From the NCBI GenBank assembly GCA_964435925.1, contig CAYTBG010000046.1, positions 1 through 19,841 of the forward strand: a stretch of 19,841 nucleotides of DNA. The letters run 5' to 3'. The translations under genes and the position numbers were made by a program. Shown in pieces: positions 6,504-14,943 of the stretch. The notes under the pieces were generated by a model, which was not told the DNA's origin, made no database searches, and saw only the letters and a program-made list of their open reading frames with translations. How positions within the stretch are numbered: position 1 is the stretch's first letter; every line of letters starts with the position of its first letter. This stretch comes from SOIV01 sp964435925. Lineage in GTDB: Bacteria > Acidobacteriota > Aminicenantia > Aminicenantales > Aminicenantaceae.

Positions 6504-8582
6504 AAAGCCGAGAAAGAAAAGGAGATGAAATTATCTGAGCTGGAAAATAATACGAGCCTTCAGGCTGAGTACATATCTTATGAAAAGATCATAAAGGGGA
6601 TAGGGCCTCCTGATTATCTTACCCGTACAGGGGCAGAATATAAACCTAGTAAAAATGAGGATCCTGCTATTCCTGCTCAGTGCTGGATTGAGACAAGCTA
6701 CGGAACCCAGAATGCCTGTAAGTATTGTCATACAAATTTCTTGGCCGACATTCAACACGGAAATTCCTTTCCCATCGCTGAAGACCAGATCCTCTACAGC
6801 TTCCCTTCGCCGAATTTGAACAAAGTGAACTGGAAAAATTTGATCTATCCGCAGGATATCATTCAGCGTTTGAGGGATGAGAATATTTCAATTCCTGAAC
6901 CAGACGATCCAGATAACCTTGAGTATGTTCGCAGGGATAATTGGAAGGCTGCTTATGAAAAAGCCAGATCAACGGGCGATGATACATGGAATAACCTTTC
7001 AAATGAAGGATCTGATTTCCAGCTTTTCCCTGCCTTAAATCCAGATGATCTTTTTCCCATTTCAGAAGAAAATCCCACCCACGATGGACTTCATGGATAC
7101 ATAGATGAAGGAGGTTTTGTCAGAAATAGCAAGAATGAATATACAGGATGGCGATCGATGAATTTCTTCCCCTATGCGATTTTCACACCTCTCACTGGAT
7201 CTGTAAGCGGAATATACATCAGATTGCCAGAAAAGTTTATGACTCAGAATGACAAATTGGATATAGAGATTTACAAGAAAAACCTGAGACTTCTTGAAAG
7301 AAATATCAAGGATGAGAAGATTGATTCTAAGTTTTATTATGGCGATGCCCATGATGTTCTAGTAAAAAAAGGCTTCTATCCTGTTGGGACTGAATTTGCT
7401 CATCCTTTGCACTATGTGGATTTGAACGCTGACGGAGAGGCAGGAATTGATTTAGACGGCCTCAACAAGAATGAAAATTATGATTATGAATTCCCTGGAA
7501 CCCGCTCAAAAAGAGTGAAAGAAATTAGGTACATGTACAAATGGAAAGAGGTGAGCCTGGCTGATATCGGACAAAAAGAGACTGAAGAAAAGATTCCCGG
7601 AGTAATCGGCAAGGAATGGAAGGGCTGGATAGATAATGATGCTGGCTGGATAATAGCAGCCTATATTGAGGATAGAAAAGGAGAGCTCAGGACCCAGACT
7701 ACTGAAGAAATTCTCCAGTGCAAAGGATGCCATTCGTCTGTGGGGAATACGATAGACGCTGTCTGGTCATTCCAGAGAAAACTTCCAGGAGAACTGGGAT
7801 GGCAAGAGATGAACTATGGGCGGTATAAAAAATCTGAACCAGAGAAGACGCGTCTTCAGGATTATTTCAACATAAACACAAAAATGGGCGAGTTGGAATA
7901 TTTCTACTACACAGTCATCGGGGCAGACCTGTTTGGTGTGATGCCCGTAGAAATCGAAACCGAGCTTAGAGAATATACTGAAAGAAATAAACTAAAAAAT
8001 GCACTCAACTTGAAATGTGATTTAAAGGATATTTTTGATGATGAAAAACTGAAAATGACTGAAAAGGAAAGAAGAAAGGAAATCCTTTATGAACGGAGCA
8101 GGATCATGAGGCACTATGCCTCATCCATGTCTTATCTCTATCGAGATGGCCGGACAGGTTACGATTATATAAAAGGAAAGATTTTCTATCCATTCCCCAG
8201 CACCATGCTGGCAAATATTGCTGATTACCGCAGAATTGTTCTCGATCAAAGTTTCAATCTGGGAAAGAATGTTTTTGGGACACAACCAGAAGCTATTCCC
8301 TTCACATTCTGCTCAGACGGAACTGTCCTCGATGGAGAGGGGAAAAAAATCCCTGTCGGTTCTGTCATTAACAGCCGCCCTTGGAATGAAGAAGGGGTTG
8401 GTATAACACCGACAGGAATTGTCAAGGTCAATAAAGATGGGCAGCCTGTGGATAAAGAAGGAAACGTTGTTGATATCGAGGCCAACCCTGAAAAGGCGGT
8501 TGGCCATGTCAGCAGCGGAGGAACATTCGAGACCCTTTATAATCCAATCATAAAGGGAGAACCTGTAAAAAGAAAGAAATAA
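6504..8582 (+). CDS. c-type cytochrome-like protein with two CXXCH motifs, 5' partial
   Basis: The first ATG (6525) gives 685 residues, but the frame is open back to the gap (KAEKEKE before the Met). AAAAGGAG abuts that ATG with no spacer, and the protein lacks the signal peptide a c-type cytochrome needs. The true start is therefore probably within or beyond the gap. Counting from 6525, heme-binding motifs are CKYCH (65-69) and CKGCH (399-403), more than 300 residues apart. A DLNADGEAG segment (299-307) resembles a calcium-binding EF-hand or dockerin loop. The sequence is rich in Trp, Tyr and acidic residues. I do not recognise a named family. A periplasmic or surface diheme oxidoreductase or electron carrier is the safest description. 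An M19 dipeptidase gene follows after 27 nt on the same strand, so the two are probably cotranscribed. Confidence 0.65.
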   Translation, partial: KAEKEKEMKLSELENNTSLQAEYISYEKIIKGIGPPDYLTRTGAEYKPSKNEDPAIPAQCWIETSYGTQNACKYCHTNFLADIQHGNSFPIAEDQILYSFPSPNLNKVNWKNLIYPQDIIQRLRDENISIPEPDDPDNLEYVRRDNWKAAYEKARSTGDDTWNNLSNEGSDFQLFPALNPDDLFPISEENPTHDGLHGYIDEGGFVRNSKNEYTGWRSMNFFPYAIFTPLTGSVSGIYIRLPEKFMTQNDKLDIEIYKKNLRLLERNIKDEKIDSKFYYGDAHDVLVKKGFYPVGTEFAHPLHYVDLNADGEAGIDLDGLNKNENYDYEFPGTRSKRVKEIRYMYKWKEVSLADIGQKETEEKIPGVIGKEWKGWIDNDAGWIIAAYIEDRKGELRTQTTEEILQCKGCHSSVGNTIDAVWSFQRKLPGELGWQEMNYGRYKKSEPEKTRLQDYFNINTKMGELEYFYYTVIGADLFGVMPVEIETELREYTERNKLKNALNLKCDLKDIFDDEKLKMTEKERRKEILYERSRIMRHYASSMSYLYRDGRTGYDYIKGKIFYPFPSTMLANIADYRRIVLDQSFNLGKNVFGTQPEAIPFTFCSDGTVLDGEGKKIPVGSVINSRPWNEEGVGITPTGIVKVNKDGQPVDKEGNVVDIEANPEKAVGHVSSGGTFETLYNPIIKGEPVKRKK

Positions 8583-8609
8583 TATTTATTTAAAAAATAA
8601 GGAGGCATT

Positions 8610-9866
8610 ATGAGAAAAATGAAGTCGATATTATTTGTTATGACTTTATACTGTTTTGGTCTCTGGCTGACTTCCTGTGCTCCGGAGAAGGATGAAGAAG
8701 CTTTAAAGGCTGAAGCGAGAGAAATTCACGATAGAGTCCTTACTGTTGACACACACAGCGATACTCCTTCCCTTATGTTAAGGAGAGAGTGGGATATTGG
8801 AGAGCGCCATGAGCCAGGTCAGAGAAGAAGCGGAAAAATCGACCTACTTCGGATGGCTGAAGGAGGTTTGGATGCTGAATTTTTTGTGGTCTATATTGGG
8901 CAAGGGGAAAGAACTCCTGAAGGCTATGCCAGAGCAAGAGAAAGGGCCAGTTTAATGTTAGACGCCATTCATAAGATGGGCGAGGATTATCCTCAACTTG
9001 TAGAGCTGGCGACCTCCCCTGAGGATGCTTATCGATTGGAAAAAGAGGGGAAACGAGCAGCATTTATCGGGATGGAAAATGGTTATCCCATCGGCAAAGA
9101 TCTTTCTCTCGTAAAAGAATATTATGATAGAGGGATCCGTTATATTACCCTCTGTCACTCCAGCGATAATGATATCTGCGATTCCTCTACTGACAGGCGT
9201 AATCCAGAGGATAAGGGTTTGAGCGACTTCGGAAAAGAAGTTGTTGCCGAGTGCAACCGGTTGGGAATCATGGTGGATGTCTCTCATATTTCAGATAAGT
9301 CCTTTTTTGACGTGCTCGAGGTGACAAAAGCGCCGGTGATAGCCTCTCATTCCTCTGTGCGCAGCCTTTGTGACCATCCGAGAAATCTTTCTGATGAAAT
9401 GCTCAAGGCTTTAGCTGCAAACAACGGTGTCGTTCAGATTTGTTTTGTCTCTAGTTTTGTAAAGAAAGAAAAGCCTAATCCAGAAAGAGAAAAAGCTCTA
9501 GCAGAATTCAGGGAGAAATACGGTTCCTGGAGTGAGGTGAGAGACGAAAGCGTGCGGGAGAAAATGGAAGATGAATATATGGACATCTATGAGAAATACC
9601 CGGAGGAAAAGGCCACAGTCGAAGATCTTGTCGACCATATAGATTATGTCGTTAAGTTAATCGGAGTGGAACATGTGGGCATTGGAACGGATTTTGATGG
9701 TGGAGGTGGTGTTGATGGCTGTGATGACGTCAGCGAATTGCCTAATATTACCGAGGAACTTCTCCGCCGCGGCTATTCAGAGGAGGATATCCGGAAGATC
9801 TGGGGTGCAAACATCATGCGTGTCTTCAGAAAAGTCGTTGAAATAGCAAAGAATGTAGGAACTTGA
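8610..9866 (+). CDS. Membrane dipeptidase (peptidase M19) lipoprotein
   Basis: This 418-residue protein is an M19 renal-dipeptidase-family zinc enzyme, which hydrolyses dipeptides, often with a D-residue at the C-terminal side. Residues 1-23 are a lipoprotein signal with lipobox L-T-S-C (Cys23). Binuclear zinc ligands are visible in family order: H49 and D51 (DTHSDT), bridging E156 (GMENGYP), H226 (VSHISD) and H247 (ASHSS). R258 (HPRN) and D361 (GTDFDG) complete the active site. AAGGAGG at 8599-8605 supports the start. The enzyme is probably anchored in the periplasm and recycles peptides, perhaps from cell-wall turnover. It follows the cytochrome-like gene by 27 nt. Its last codons (V-G-T-stop) lie inside a dispersed repeat copy that begins at 9854, so the C-terminus may have been shaped by repeat insertion. 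Confidence 0.92.
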   Translation: MRKMKSILFVMTLYCFGLWLTSCAPEKDEEALKAEAREIHDRVLTVDTHSDTPSLMLRREWDIGERHEPGQRRSGKIDLLRMAEGGLDAEFFVVYIGQGERTPEGYARARERASLMLDAIHKMGEDYPQLVELATSPEDAYRLEKEGKRAAFIGMENGYPIGKDLSLVKEYYDRGIRYITLCHSSDNDICDSSTDRRNPEDKGLSDFGKEVVAECNRLGIMVDVSHISDKSFFDVLEVTKAPVIASHSSVRSLCDHPRNLSDEMLKALAANNGVVQICFVSSFVKKEKPNPEREKALAEFREKYGSWSEVRDESVREKMEDEYMDIYEKYPEEKATVEDLVDHIDYVVKLIGVEHVGIGTDFDGGGGVDGCDDVSELPNITEELLRRGYSEEDIRKIWGANIMRVFRKVVEIAKNVGT

Positions 9867-9961
9867 TTTATCTGTAGGGGCTTGATAAATCAAGCCCCTA
9901 CACAAGATAAATCACGCTTCCATAGATAGAACAGTTCCATACAGATAAATCAAATGCCTAC
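9854..9961. repeat. Nested palindromic element overlapping the dipeptidase stop
   Basis: The inner palindrome has 14-nt perfect arms at 9873-9886 and 9889-9902 around AA (TGTAGGGGCTTGAT and its complement). An outer pair of 22-nt arms at 9855-9876 and 9940-9961 matches at 20 of 22 positions. The left end is the copy TGTAGGAACTTGATTTAT (9854-9871), which contains the dipeptidase TGA at 9864-9866. A further degenerate stretch, GATAAATCACGCTTCC, starts at 9906. Inner and outer pairings share 9873-9876 and partly compete. The whole is MITE-like or REP-like, and could also end transcription of the dipeptidase operon. Confidence 0.65.
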
Positions 9962-9982
9962 GGAATTAATTCCTTGTATAAA

Positions 9983-10001
9983 TTGTAAAAAAATTTTACA
10001 A
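9983..10001. promoter_or_regulatory. Candidate upstream activator site 1
   Basis: TTGTAAAA (9983-9990) and TTTTACAA (9994-10001) form a perfect 8-bp dyad around AAA. Its centre is about 80 bp upstream of the -24 element of the sigma54 promoter at 10070, a usual distance for an NtrC-type enhancer. A related site (14578-14596) precedes the second sigma54 promoter. Binding by the regulator encoded at 13202-14536 is an inference. Confidence 0.4.
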
Positions 10002-10069
10002 AAAAGATATTAAATCACTCCTAATCCCCCAACCTTCCCCTTATTCAATGGGATAAACATCCTGTCAAG

Positions 10070-10085
10070 TTGGCACAAAAATTGC
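10070..10085 (+). promoter_or_regulatory. Sigma54 (-24/-12) promoter of the binding protein-kinase-regulator operon
   Basis: TTGGCAC (10070-10076), a 5-nt spacer and TTGC (10082-10085) match the RpoN consensus TGGCAC-N5-TTGC. The invariant GG and GC are at the required 12-bp spacing (10072 to 10084). Transcription would start near 10097, leaving a leader of about 39 nt. The third gene of the operon encodes a sigma54 activator, which supports autoregulation. Confidence 0.85.
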
Positions 10086-10135
10086 CTTAAATTTGCTATT
10101 AGCCTGAGGATAATTTATGATTTAAGTAAAGGAAA

Positions 10136-11731
10136 ATGGGCAAAAAGTTCGATATCTATGTAGCTTGGTGCCTTGTTCTCATGTTGGTCTTTATAACTCC
10201 TTTGTTAAGTTTACAGGAGAGGAGTGTCAGTAAACCTCGCTACGGCGGAGTTTTTCGACTGAAATCGTTTACCGATACTTTTAGAAGGGAGTTTGATCCG
10301 ACAAGACAAGAGTCCTCTATCTTTATCTCAGAACAAATTTATGATGGTTTAGTCAGGCTTGATAAAAATTTGAGCATTGTGCCTTCTTTGGCCGAGTATT
10401 GGGAAATCTCTTCGGATGGAAAAAAACATACATTTTATTTAAGAATAGGAGTCAGGTTCCATCATGGAAGAGAGCTTTCAGCAGAAGATGTGAAGTTTTC
10501 CCTGGAAAGGATCCTTGATAAAAAAACTAACTCTCCTTACTACCAATTCTTCTTACCAAGAGTTGTCGGAGCTAAAGATTTTAGAGAAGGAAAAACAAAG
10601 GATGTTGCGGGGTTTAAGGTCTTAGATAAATACACCTTCGAAATTCACTGGACAAAGCCTTTTGTCTCCGCTCTGTATCTGATGAGTATGCATTTTTGTA
10701 AAATTCTGCCTCGTGACCTTGTTTTTGACCAGGGAAGAAGATTTTTCTTTAAACCGTCAGGCACTGGACCTTTCAAGTTTGACTATTGGTTAAGGACGTC
10801 CCGATTGGATATTGTTGGAGTCCGGCTGAAACGAAATGAAGAGTATTTTGGCGGGAGACCCTATTTAGGAGCAGTAGAATTCTGTCCTCTTTTTACTCTT
10901 GATCATTTCTTGAACAGGGAGATAGATTCTATTCCAGTCGTGTCCGAGAAGTTGCTCACTCCCAATTTTCAGATTTTTCAGGATGGCTTACTTCACCCTA
11001 TATTCTTAGGAATGAGCTGCCACATTCCTCCCCTTGATAGAGCGATCGTTCGAAAAGCCATCTTGCTTGCTCTCAACAAAAGGGAAATTGCTCGAGATAT
11101 TTTTGATATGAAATACGCGCGTCAAGTGATAAATAACTATATCCCCTCAAGACTCCCGGGATTTTTCCCCAGGGATGACGAAGAAAGCTATGACTTAGAG
11201 AAAGCAAAACAGATGCTTCAAGATGCAGGTTTTTCTACTGAGGAAAAATTTCCTCCTCTTACCTTGCTTATTGATTTGCCAAGAACAGAGATGAAGCTTA
11301 AAATTTACAGAGCACTCCGCAAGCAGCTTGATGTGCTGGGGATAAAATTAAGATTAAATTATTATAGATCTCTTAAGGAGATAAAGAGCTATAATAAACC
11401 CTATCTTGTTTTTACAGGGAGAGTGATGAGCTTTCCTGATCCTGAAGATATTATCCGACCTCTCTTTTTTTCAAAATCCATTTTTAATATTTTTAATTAT
11501 GTTAATCCCGAATTGGATAAGCTTCTTCAGGAAGCCGAGATTGAACGAAGCTGGACCAAAAGGATAAATCTTTTTCACCAAATTGAGAAAATTTTGATTT
11601 CCGATGTTCCCGCTCTTCCTCTTTTTTCTCATCAGAACAGGGTTGCCATGCAGCCTTATGTCAGGGGAGTCGAGGTCCCTTCTTTAGGATTTTATTATTT
11701 AGATGCCAGGAAAATATGGTTAGATAAATAA
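10136..11731 (+). CDS. ABC-type family 5 (peptide/nickel-type) solute-binding protein
   Basis: This 531-residue protein is an extracytoplasmic solute-binding protein of the SBP_bac_5 family (oligopeptide, dipeptide or nickel binders). Residues about 8-25 form a hydrophobic signal peptide without a lipobox at the cleavage zone. The family signature is clear: YGGVFRLK (36-43), QIYDGLVRLD (67-76), VPSLAEYWEISSDG (82-95), then FYLRIGVRFHHGRELSAEDVK (starting at 100). The C-terminal SFPDPEDIIRPLF corresponds to the conserved DYPDP region. AAAGGA lies just upstream of the ATG. It is the first gene of a sigma54-driven operon and is followed after 10 nt by a histidine kinase. No ABC permease or ATPase gene lies in the window. 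I infer that it may deliver its ligand to the kinase as a sensor rather than, or as well as, to a transporter. The ligand is unknown. Confidence 0.9.
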   Translation: MGKKFDIYVAWCLVLMLVFITPLLSLQERSVSKPRYGGVFRLKSFTDTFRREFDPTRQESSIFISEQIYDGLVRLDKNLSIVPSLAEYWEISSDGKKHTFYLRIGVRFHHGRELSAEDVKFSLERILDKKTNSPYYQFFLPRVVGAKDFREGKTKDVAGFKVLDKYTFEIHWTKPFVSALYLMSMHFCKILPRDLVFDQGRRFFFKPSGTGPFKFDYWLRTSRLDIVGVRLKRNEEYFGGRPYLGAVEFCPLFTLDHFLNREIDSIPVVSEKLLTPNFQIFQDGLLHPIFLGMSCHIPPLDRAIVRKAILLALNKREIARDIFDMKYARQVINNYIPSRLPGFFPRDDEESYDLEKAKQMLQDAGFSTEEKFPPLTLLIDLPRTEMKLKIYRALRKQLDVLGIKLRLNYYRSLKEIKSYNKPYLVFTGRVMSFPDPEDIIRPLFFSKSIFNIFNYVNPELDKLLQEAEIERSWTKRINLFHQIEKILISDVPALPLFSHQNRVAMQPYVRGVEVPSLGFYYLDARKIWLDK

Positions 11732-11741
11732 GAGAGCAAAA

Positions 11742-13205
11742 GTGAAATTACGTATGTCCCTCCAGGCAAGATTCATGGTTTGGGCAATAGTTTTACTCAT
11801 GGTACTTTTAGTATCGATTCTCTTGGTTATTGAGCAGCGAGAAGTCAAAGCCATTTTTGAAGAGCAGAAAGAAAAGGGAGTATTAATTGCTAAAAATATT
11901 GCTTACCTGAATTTGCCAGCGTTTATTCAATGGGATGAGGAAGGAGTTAGAGAGAATATCGAAGAGCAGATAGACGAAAACCTAGTCTATGTTGTTTTTT
12001 ATGGACGCTACAATAATCTTTTTGTCGGCACTAGTTTTATAGAAGACTATAAAGAAACTTATCTTTACAGCGATCTAGGGGAGGATGTCGATGAAAAGAG
12101 CTACCTCTTTGAGCGGAAAAAGTTTGTTGATGAAAAATCAACACAGATTTTGAGGATTTTGGAAATTGAAGTTCCGATTTTTGTGCGAGGTTCTCCTAAG
12201 AGATGGGGTTCGATAAAAATTGGCCTTTCCTTAGAAGAGATGCGAGCAGAAATTCTGAAAACCCGCCTGATGCTGATCTTTATCGGCTGTGGAGGGCTTT
12301 TGTTAGGTGTTTTTGGAGCGATATTATTAGCCAGAAGGATAACAGGGCCATTGAAAAAACTAGTGGAGGGGACAGTTAAAATATCCAAAGAAGATTTTTC
12401 TCAGAAGATAGATATCACCTCCCAGGATGAAATCGGAAACTTAGCTCAGAGTTTTAATGATATGAGTCGCAAGCTTCTCCAGTCAAGGGAAAGAATGGAG
12501 GCTGCCAGCAACAAGCTAATCCAGGCAGAAAAGCTGGCATCCATCGGCCGTATATCTGCCGGTATTGCCCATGAGATAAGGAATGCGTTAACATCAGTCA
12601 AGCTAAACATCCAGAAGCTTGTTCAGAGTGATCGATTGGATGAGACAGAAAAAGAACATTTAAGCATATCCCAGGAAGGGATAAGTCAGATGGAAAAGTT
12701 CGTCAAAGAGCTTCTGGATTTCACTCGGGTTTCAGAACTGAATTTAGCTCGCTTTTCTCTCGAGCAAATACTCGATGAGTCTCTAAAAACGTTAGCTGAC
12801 ACTCTGGAGTTGAAAAAAGTCGTCCTTGAAAAAAGTTACGAAGAAGGATTACCTCAAGTCCTGGTAGATGCTGATAAATTGAAACAAGTTTTTTTAAACC
12901 TTCTTCGCAATGCCTATGAGGCTGTGGAAGAGAAGAGCAAAATAAATATTTCTATCTCTCTTTTGAAGGAGCAAGAAGAAAGTAAAATTAGAGTATTTAT
13001 ATCTGATAATGGCTCTGGAATTCCAGAAGAAAAAAGGGAGACTGTTTTTGAGCCTTTCTACACCACGAAAGCTTCTGGAATTGGCCTTGGATTGCCCATA
13101 GCCAGAAAAATTATTGAACAGCACAGAGGGACCATAAGAGTTAAAGAAAACGCAGCCAAAGGTACTTCTTTTGAAATTCTTATTCCTACCGAGGAGGAAA
13201 GATGA
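11742..13205 (+). CDS. Membrane sensor histidine kinase (HAMP, HisKA, HATPase)
   Basis: This 487-residue protein is a two-component sensor kinase. TM1 is at about 12-30 and TM2 at about 175-197, enclosing a periplasmic sensor domain of about 145 residues of unassigned, possibly Cache-like, type. A HAMP linker (about 198-250) and a short coiled coil lead to the HisKA domain with the phospho-acceptor His277 in SAGIAHEIRNALTS. The catalytic ATPase has the N box (NLLRNAYEAVEE, about 386-397), G1 box (DNGSGIPEE, from 422), F box (FEPFYTTK) and G2 box (GIGLGLPIA, from 446). Kinase architecture of the NtrB/ZraS/AtoS type pairs with NtrC-family regulators, and one follows with a 4-nt ATGA overlap. 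The start used is GTG at 11742; ATG at 11754 is an alternative that removes four residues. The sensor faces the same compartment as the solute-binding protein encoded just upstream. Confidence 0.92.
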   Translation: MKLRMSLQARFMVWAIVLLMVLLVSILLVIEQREVKAIFEEQKEKGVLIAKNIAYLNLPAFIQWDEEGVRENIEEQIDENLVYVVFYGRYNNLFVGTSFIEDYKETYLYSDLGEDVDEKSYLFERKKFVDEKSTQILRILEIEVPIFVRGSPKRWGSIKIGLSLEEMRAEILKTRLMLIFIGCGGLLLGVFGAILLARRITGPLKKLVEGTVKISKEDFSQKIDITSQDEIGNLAQSFNDMSRKLLQSRERMEAASNKLIQAEKLASIGRISAGIAHEIRNALTSVKLNIQKLVQSDRLDETEKEHLSISQEGISQMEKFVKELLDFTRVSELNLARFSLEQILDESLKTLADTLELKKVVLEKSYEEGLPQVLVDADKLKQVFLNLLRNAYEAVEEKSKINISISLLKEQEESKIRVFISDNGSGIPEEKRETVFEPFYTTKASGIGLGLPIARKIIEQHRGTIRVKENAAKGTSFEILIPTEEER

Positions 13206-14536
13206 AATCAGTCCTAGTCATTGACGATGATCCTTTGATCAGAAAGACCCTCTCCTCTTATCTCTCTAAGAAAGGATTTGAAGCTTTGGTGGCTGAAGAC
13301 GGAGAGGAAGGACTTCAAAAATATGAGGAACGCATTCCTGATTTAGTCATATTGGATATTCGCCTTCCTGATGTAGATGGCCTTGAAGTTCTAGGCAGGA
13401 TAAGAGAAAAAAATCCCAACGCTGGTATCATAATTATGACTGCTTATGACGATATGAAAACGACGATAGAAGCTATAAAATCAGGAGCCTTCGAGTATTT
13501 AGTCAAGCCTCTTGATTATGTTGAGCTTGATTTGACCATTGATAAAGCTTTTCAGATAAGAAGTCTGGAGGATAAGGTCAGCTACCTCATTGAAGAGAAA
13601 CAGAAAGAATACACAATTGACAACATCATCGGTCGTTCTGTCAAAATGAGAGAGGTGTTTAAGCTAATAGGTTCTGTAGCCAACACCCGAACCAACGTTC
13701 TTATCCAGGGTGAAAGTGGAACTGGAAAAGAATTGGTTGCCAAAGCTATTCATTACAACAGCCCCTATAAAGGGGAGCCCTTTATTGTCATCAATTGTTC
13801 AGCTATTTCGGATACTCTCCTGGAAAGTGAGCTCTTTGGCCATGTCAAAGGCGCTTTTACAGATGCTGTTTATGAAACCAAAGGAAAGTTTGAAATAGCT
13901 GGGAAAGGGACTTTGTTTCTGGATGAGATCGGGGATATTTCAGCAAACCTTCAGTCAAAGTTGTTAAGGGTAATCGAGACAAGAGATTTCATGAAAGTTG
14001 GAGGAGAGAAAATCCTGAAGACGGAAGCAAGAATAATTGCGGCTACGAACCAGGATCTAAAAAAGCTGATTGAAATAGGCAAACTTAGAGAAGACCTCTA
14101 CTATCGTCTGAAAGTGGTTGAAATCGCTTTGCCTCCGCTCCGTGATAGAAAGGAAGATATTCCGGAGCTAGTAGCCTATCTTTTAGAGAAAATAAACCGT
14201 GACCTGCGCAAAAATGTGAGAAAAGTTCCTCCTGAAGTGATGAAAATTATGATGAATCTTCCCTGGGAAGGGAATGTCAGGGAGCTGGAAAATGCTTTAA
14301 TTCGGGGTGTAATTCTGGCCAAGGGAGATGTTATCCTTGATGAAAATTTGGCTCTTGAGATAGGCGACAAGAAGCTCTATCCAAAGCAGCTTGTTCCTTT
14401 AAAAGAGGTTGAAAAAGACTACATCCAGCATGTCTTGAAAGCAACCAAAGGTAACAAGACAAGAACCAGCCAAATCTTACAGATAACCCGCCCTACCCTG
14501 GATAAAAAGATAAAAGAATACAAACTTGATATTTAG
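13202..14536 (+). CDS. NtrC-family sigma54-dependent response regulator
   Basis: This 444-residue protein activates sigma54 RNA polymerase when phosphorylated. The receiver domain (1-120) has the acidic pocket (D8-D10), phospho-acceptor D52 in LDIRLPDVDG, T80 and K102. The AAA+ domain (about 142-365) has Walker A GESGTGKE (170-177), the sigma54-contacting loop GAFTDA (217-222, a variant of GAFTGA), Walker B GTLFLDEIGD (236-245) and REDLYYRL. The C-terminal Fis-type helix-turn-helix (about 405-441) has GNKTRTSQILQITRPTLDKK. The start overlaps the kinase stop (ATGA) with a purine-rich GAGGAGGAAAG before it, giving translational coupling. Two sigma54 promoters in the window (10070 and 14873) are natural targets: its own operon and the downstream pair. 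Confidence 0.95.
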   Translation: MKSVLVIDDDPLIRKTLSSYLSKKGFEALVAEDGEEGLQKYEERIPDLVILDIRLPDVDGLEVLGRIREKNPNAGIIIMTAYDDMKTTIEAIKSGAFEYLVKPLDYVELDLTIDKAFQIRSLEDKVSYLIEEKQKEYTIDNIIGRSVKMREVFKLIGSVANTRTNVLIQGESGTGKELVAKAIHYNSPYKGEPFIVINCSAISDTLLESELFGHVKGAFTDAVYETKGKFEIAGKGTLFLDEIGDISANLQSKLLRVIETRDFMKVGGEKILKTEARIIAATNQDLKKLIEIGKLREDLYYRLKVVEIALPPLRDRKEDIPELVAYLLEKINRDLRKNVRKVPPEVMKIMMNLPWEGNVRELENALIRGVILAKGDVILDENLALEIGDKKLYPKQLVPLKEVEKDYIQHVLKATKGNKTRTSQILQITRPTLDKKIKEYKLDI

Positions 14537-14872
14537 ACTTTCAATCAACTTCCCCCGACAATGGAATTGATTTAAGATTGTAAATGCTTTTTACTTGCTG
14601 TAAATATTTTTTTCATTTATCTGGTCAGGCTTTGCCATCGGAGTGAGTAAATATTCTACCCTTTGTTCTCCAGGCATCCTTATGTTAAAGCCTTCCCCCT
14701 AACCGGCCTTTAACAGCTAGAACAACTTGAAAACATTCATGCTTCTTAACTTATTTAAAATAGATATGTTATATGAAGCTGTCTCTCTTAGCCATCACAT
14801 TCTGATAATTTTTTCCCCGAAATTTTCCCCGTAAAAATTACTTTTGCAGTTTCAGATTCAAGGTTTTATAGA
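14537..14872. other. Intergenic region upstream of the second sigma54 promoter
   Basis: No gene of useful length is visible. The region holds the dyad-like site at 14578-14596, a second TGTAAATATT stretch near 14599, and GTAAAAATTAC at 14831-14841, a small palindrome about 40 bp above the -24 element. No intrinsic terminator is evident after the regulator gene, so read-through from the first operon is possible. Confidence 0.5.
14578..14596. promoter_or_regulatory. Candidate upstream activator site 2
   Basis: TTGTAAATGCTTTTTACTT has TTGTAAA-N4-TTTTAC in common with the perfect dyad at 9983-10001 (13 of 19 positions identical). It lies about 290 bp upstream of the -24 element at 14873. That is farther than the first site but within reach of looping by an NtrC-type activator. 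The AT-rich background makes this tentative. Confidence 0.3.
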
Positions 14873-14888
14873 TTGGCACAAAATATGC
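14873..14888 (+). promoter_or_regulatory. Sigma54 (-24/-12) promoter of the response regulator-transglutaminase pair
   Basis: TTGGCAC (14873-14879), the spacer AAAAT and ATGC (14885-14888) match the RpoN consensus except for A in place of the first T of TTGC. GG and GC have the correct 12-bp spacing. The -24 half is identical to that of the promoter at 10070. Transcription would start near 14900, about 44 nt before the preferred ATG. Confidence 0.78.
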
Positions 14889-14943
14889 AACTTCAATTGC
14901 ATTATGGACTAACTGAAATCAAAGAGAGGTGAAAATAAACAAA

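Noticed and set aside
6525..6527. ATG taken as the true start of the cytochrome-like gene
   Set aside because: The AAAAGGAG abuts the ATG with no spacer, the frame is open upstream to the gap, and an exported heme protein would need a signal peptide that this start does not give.
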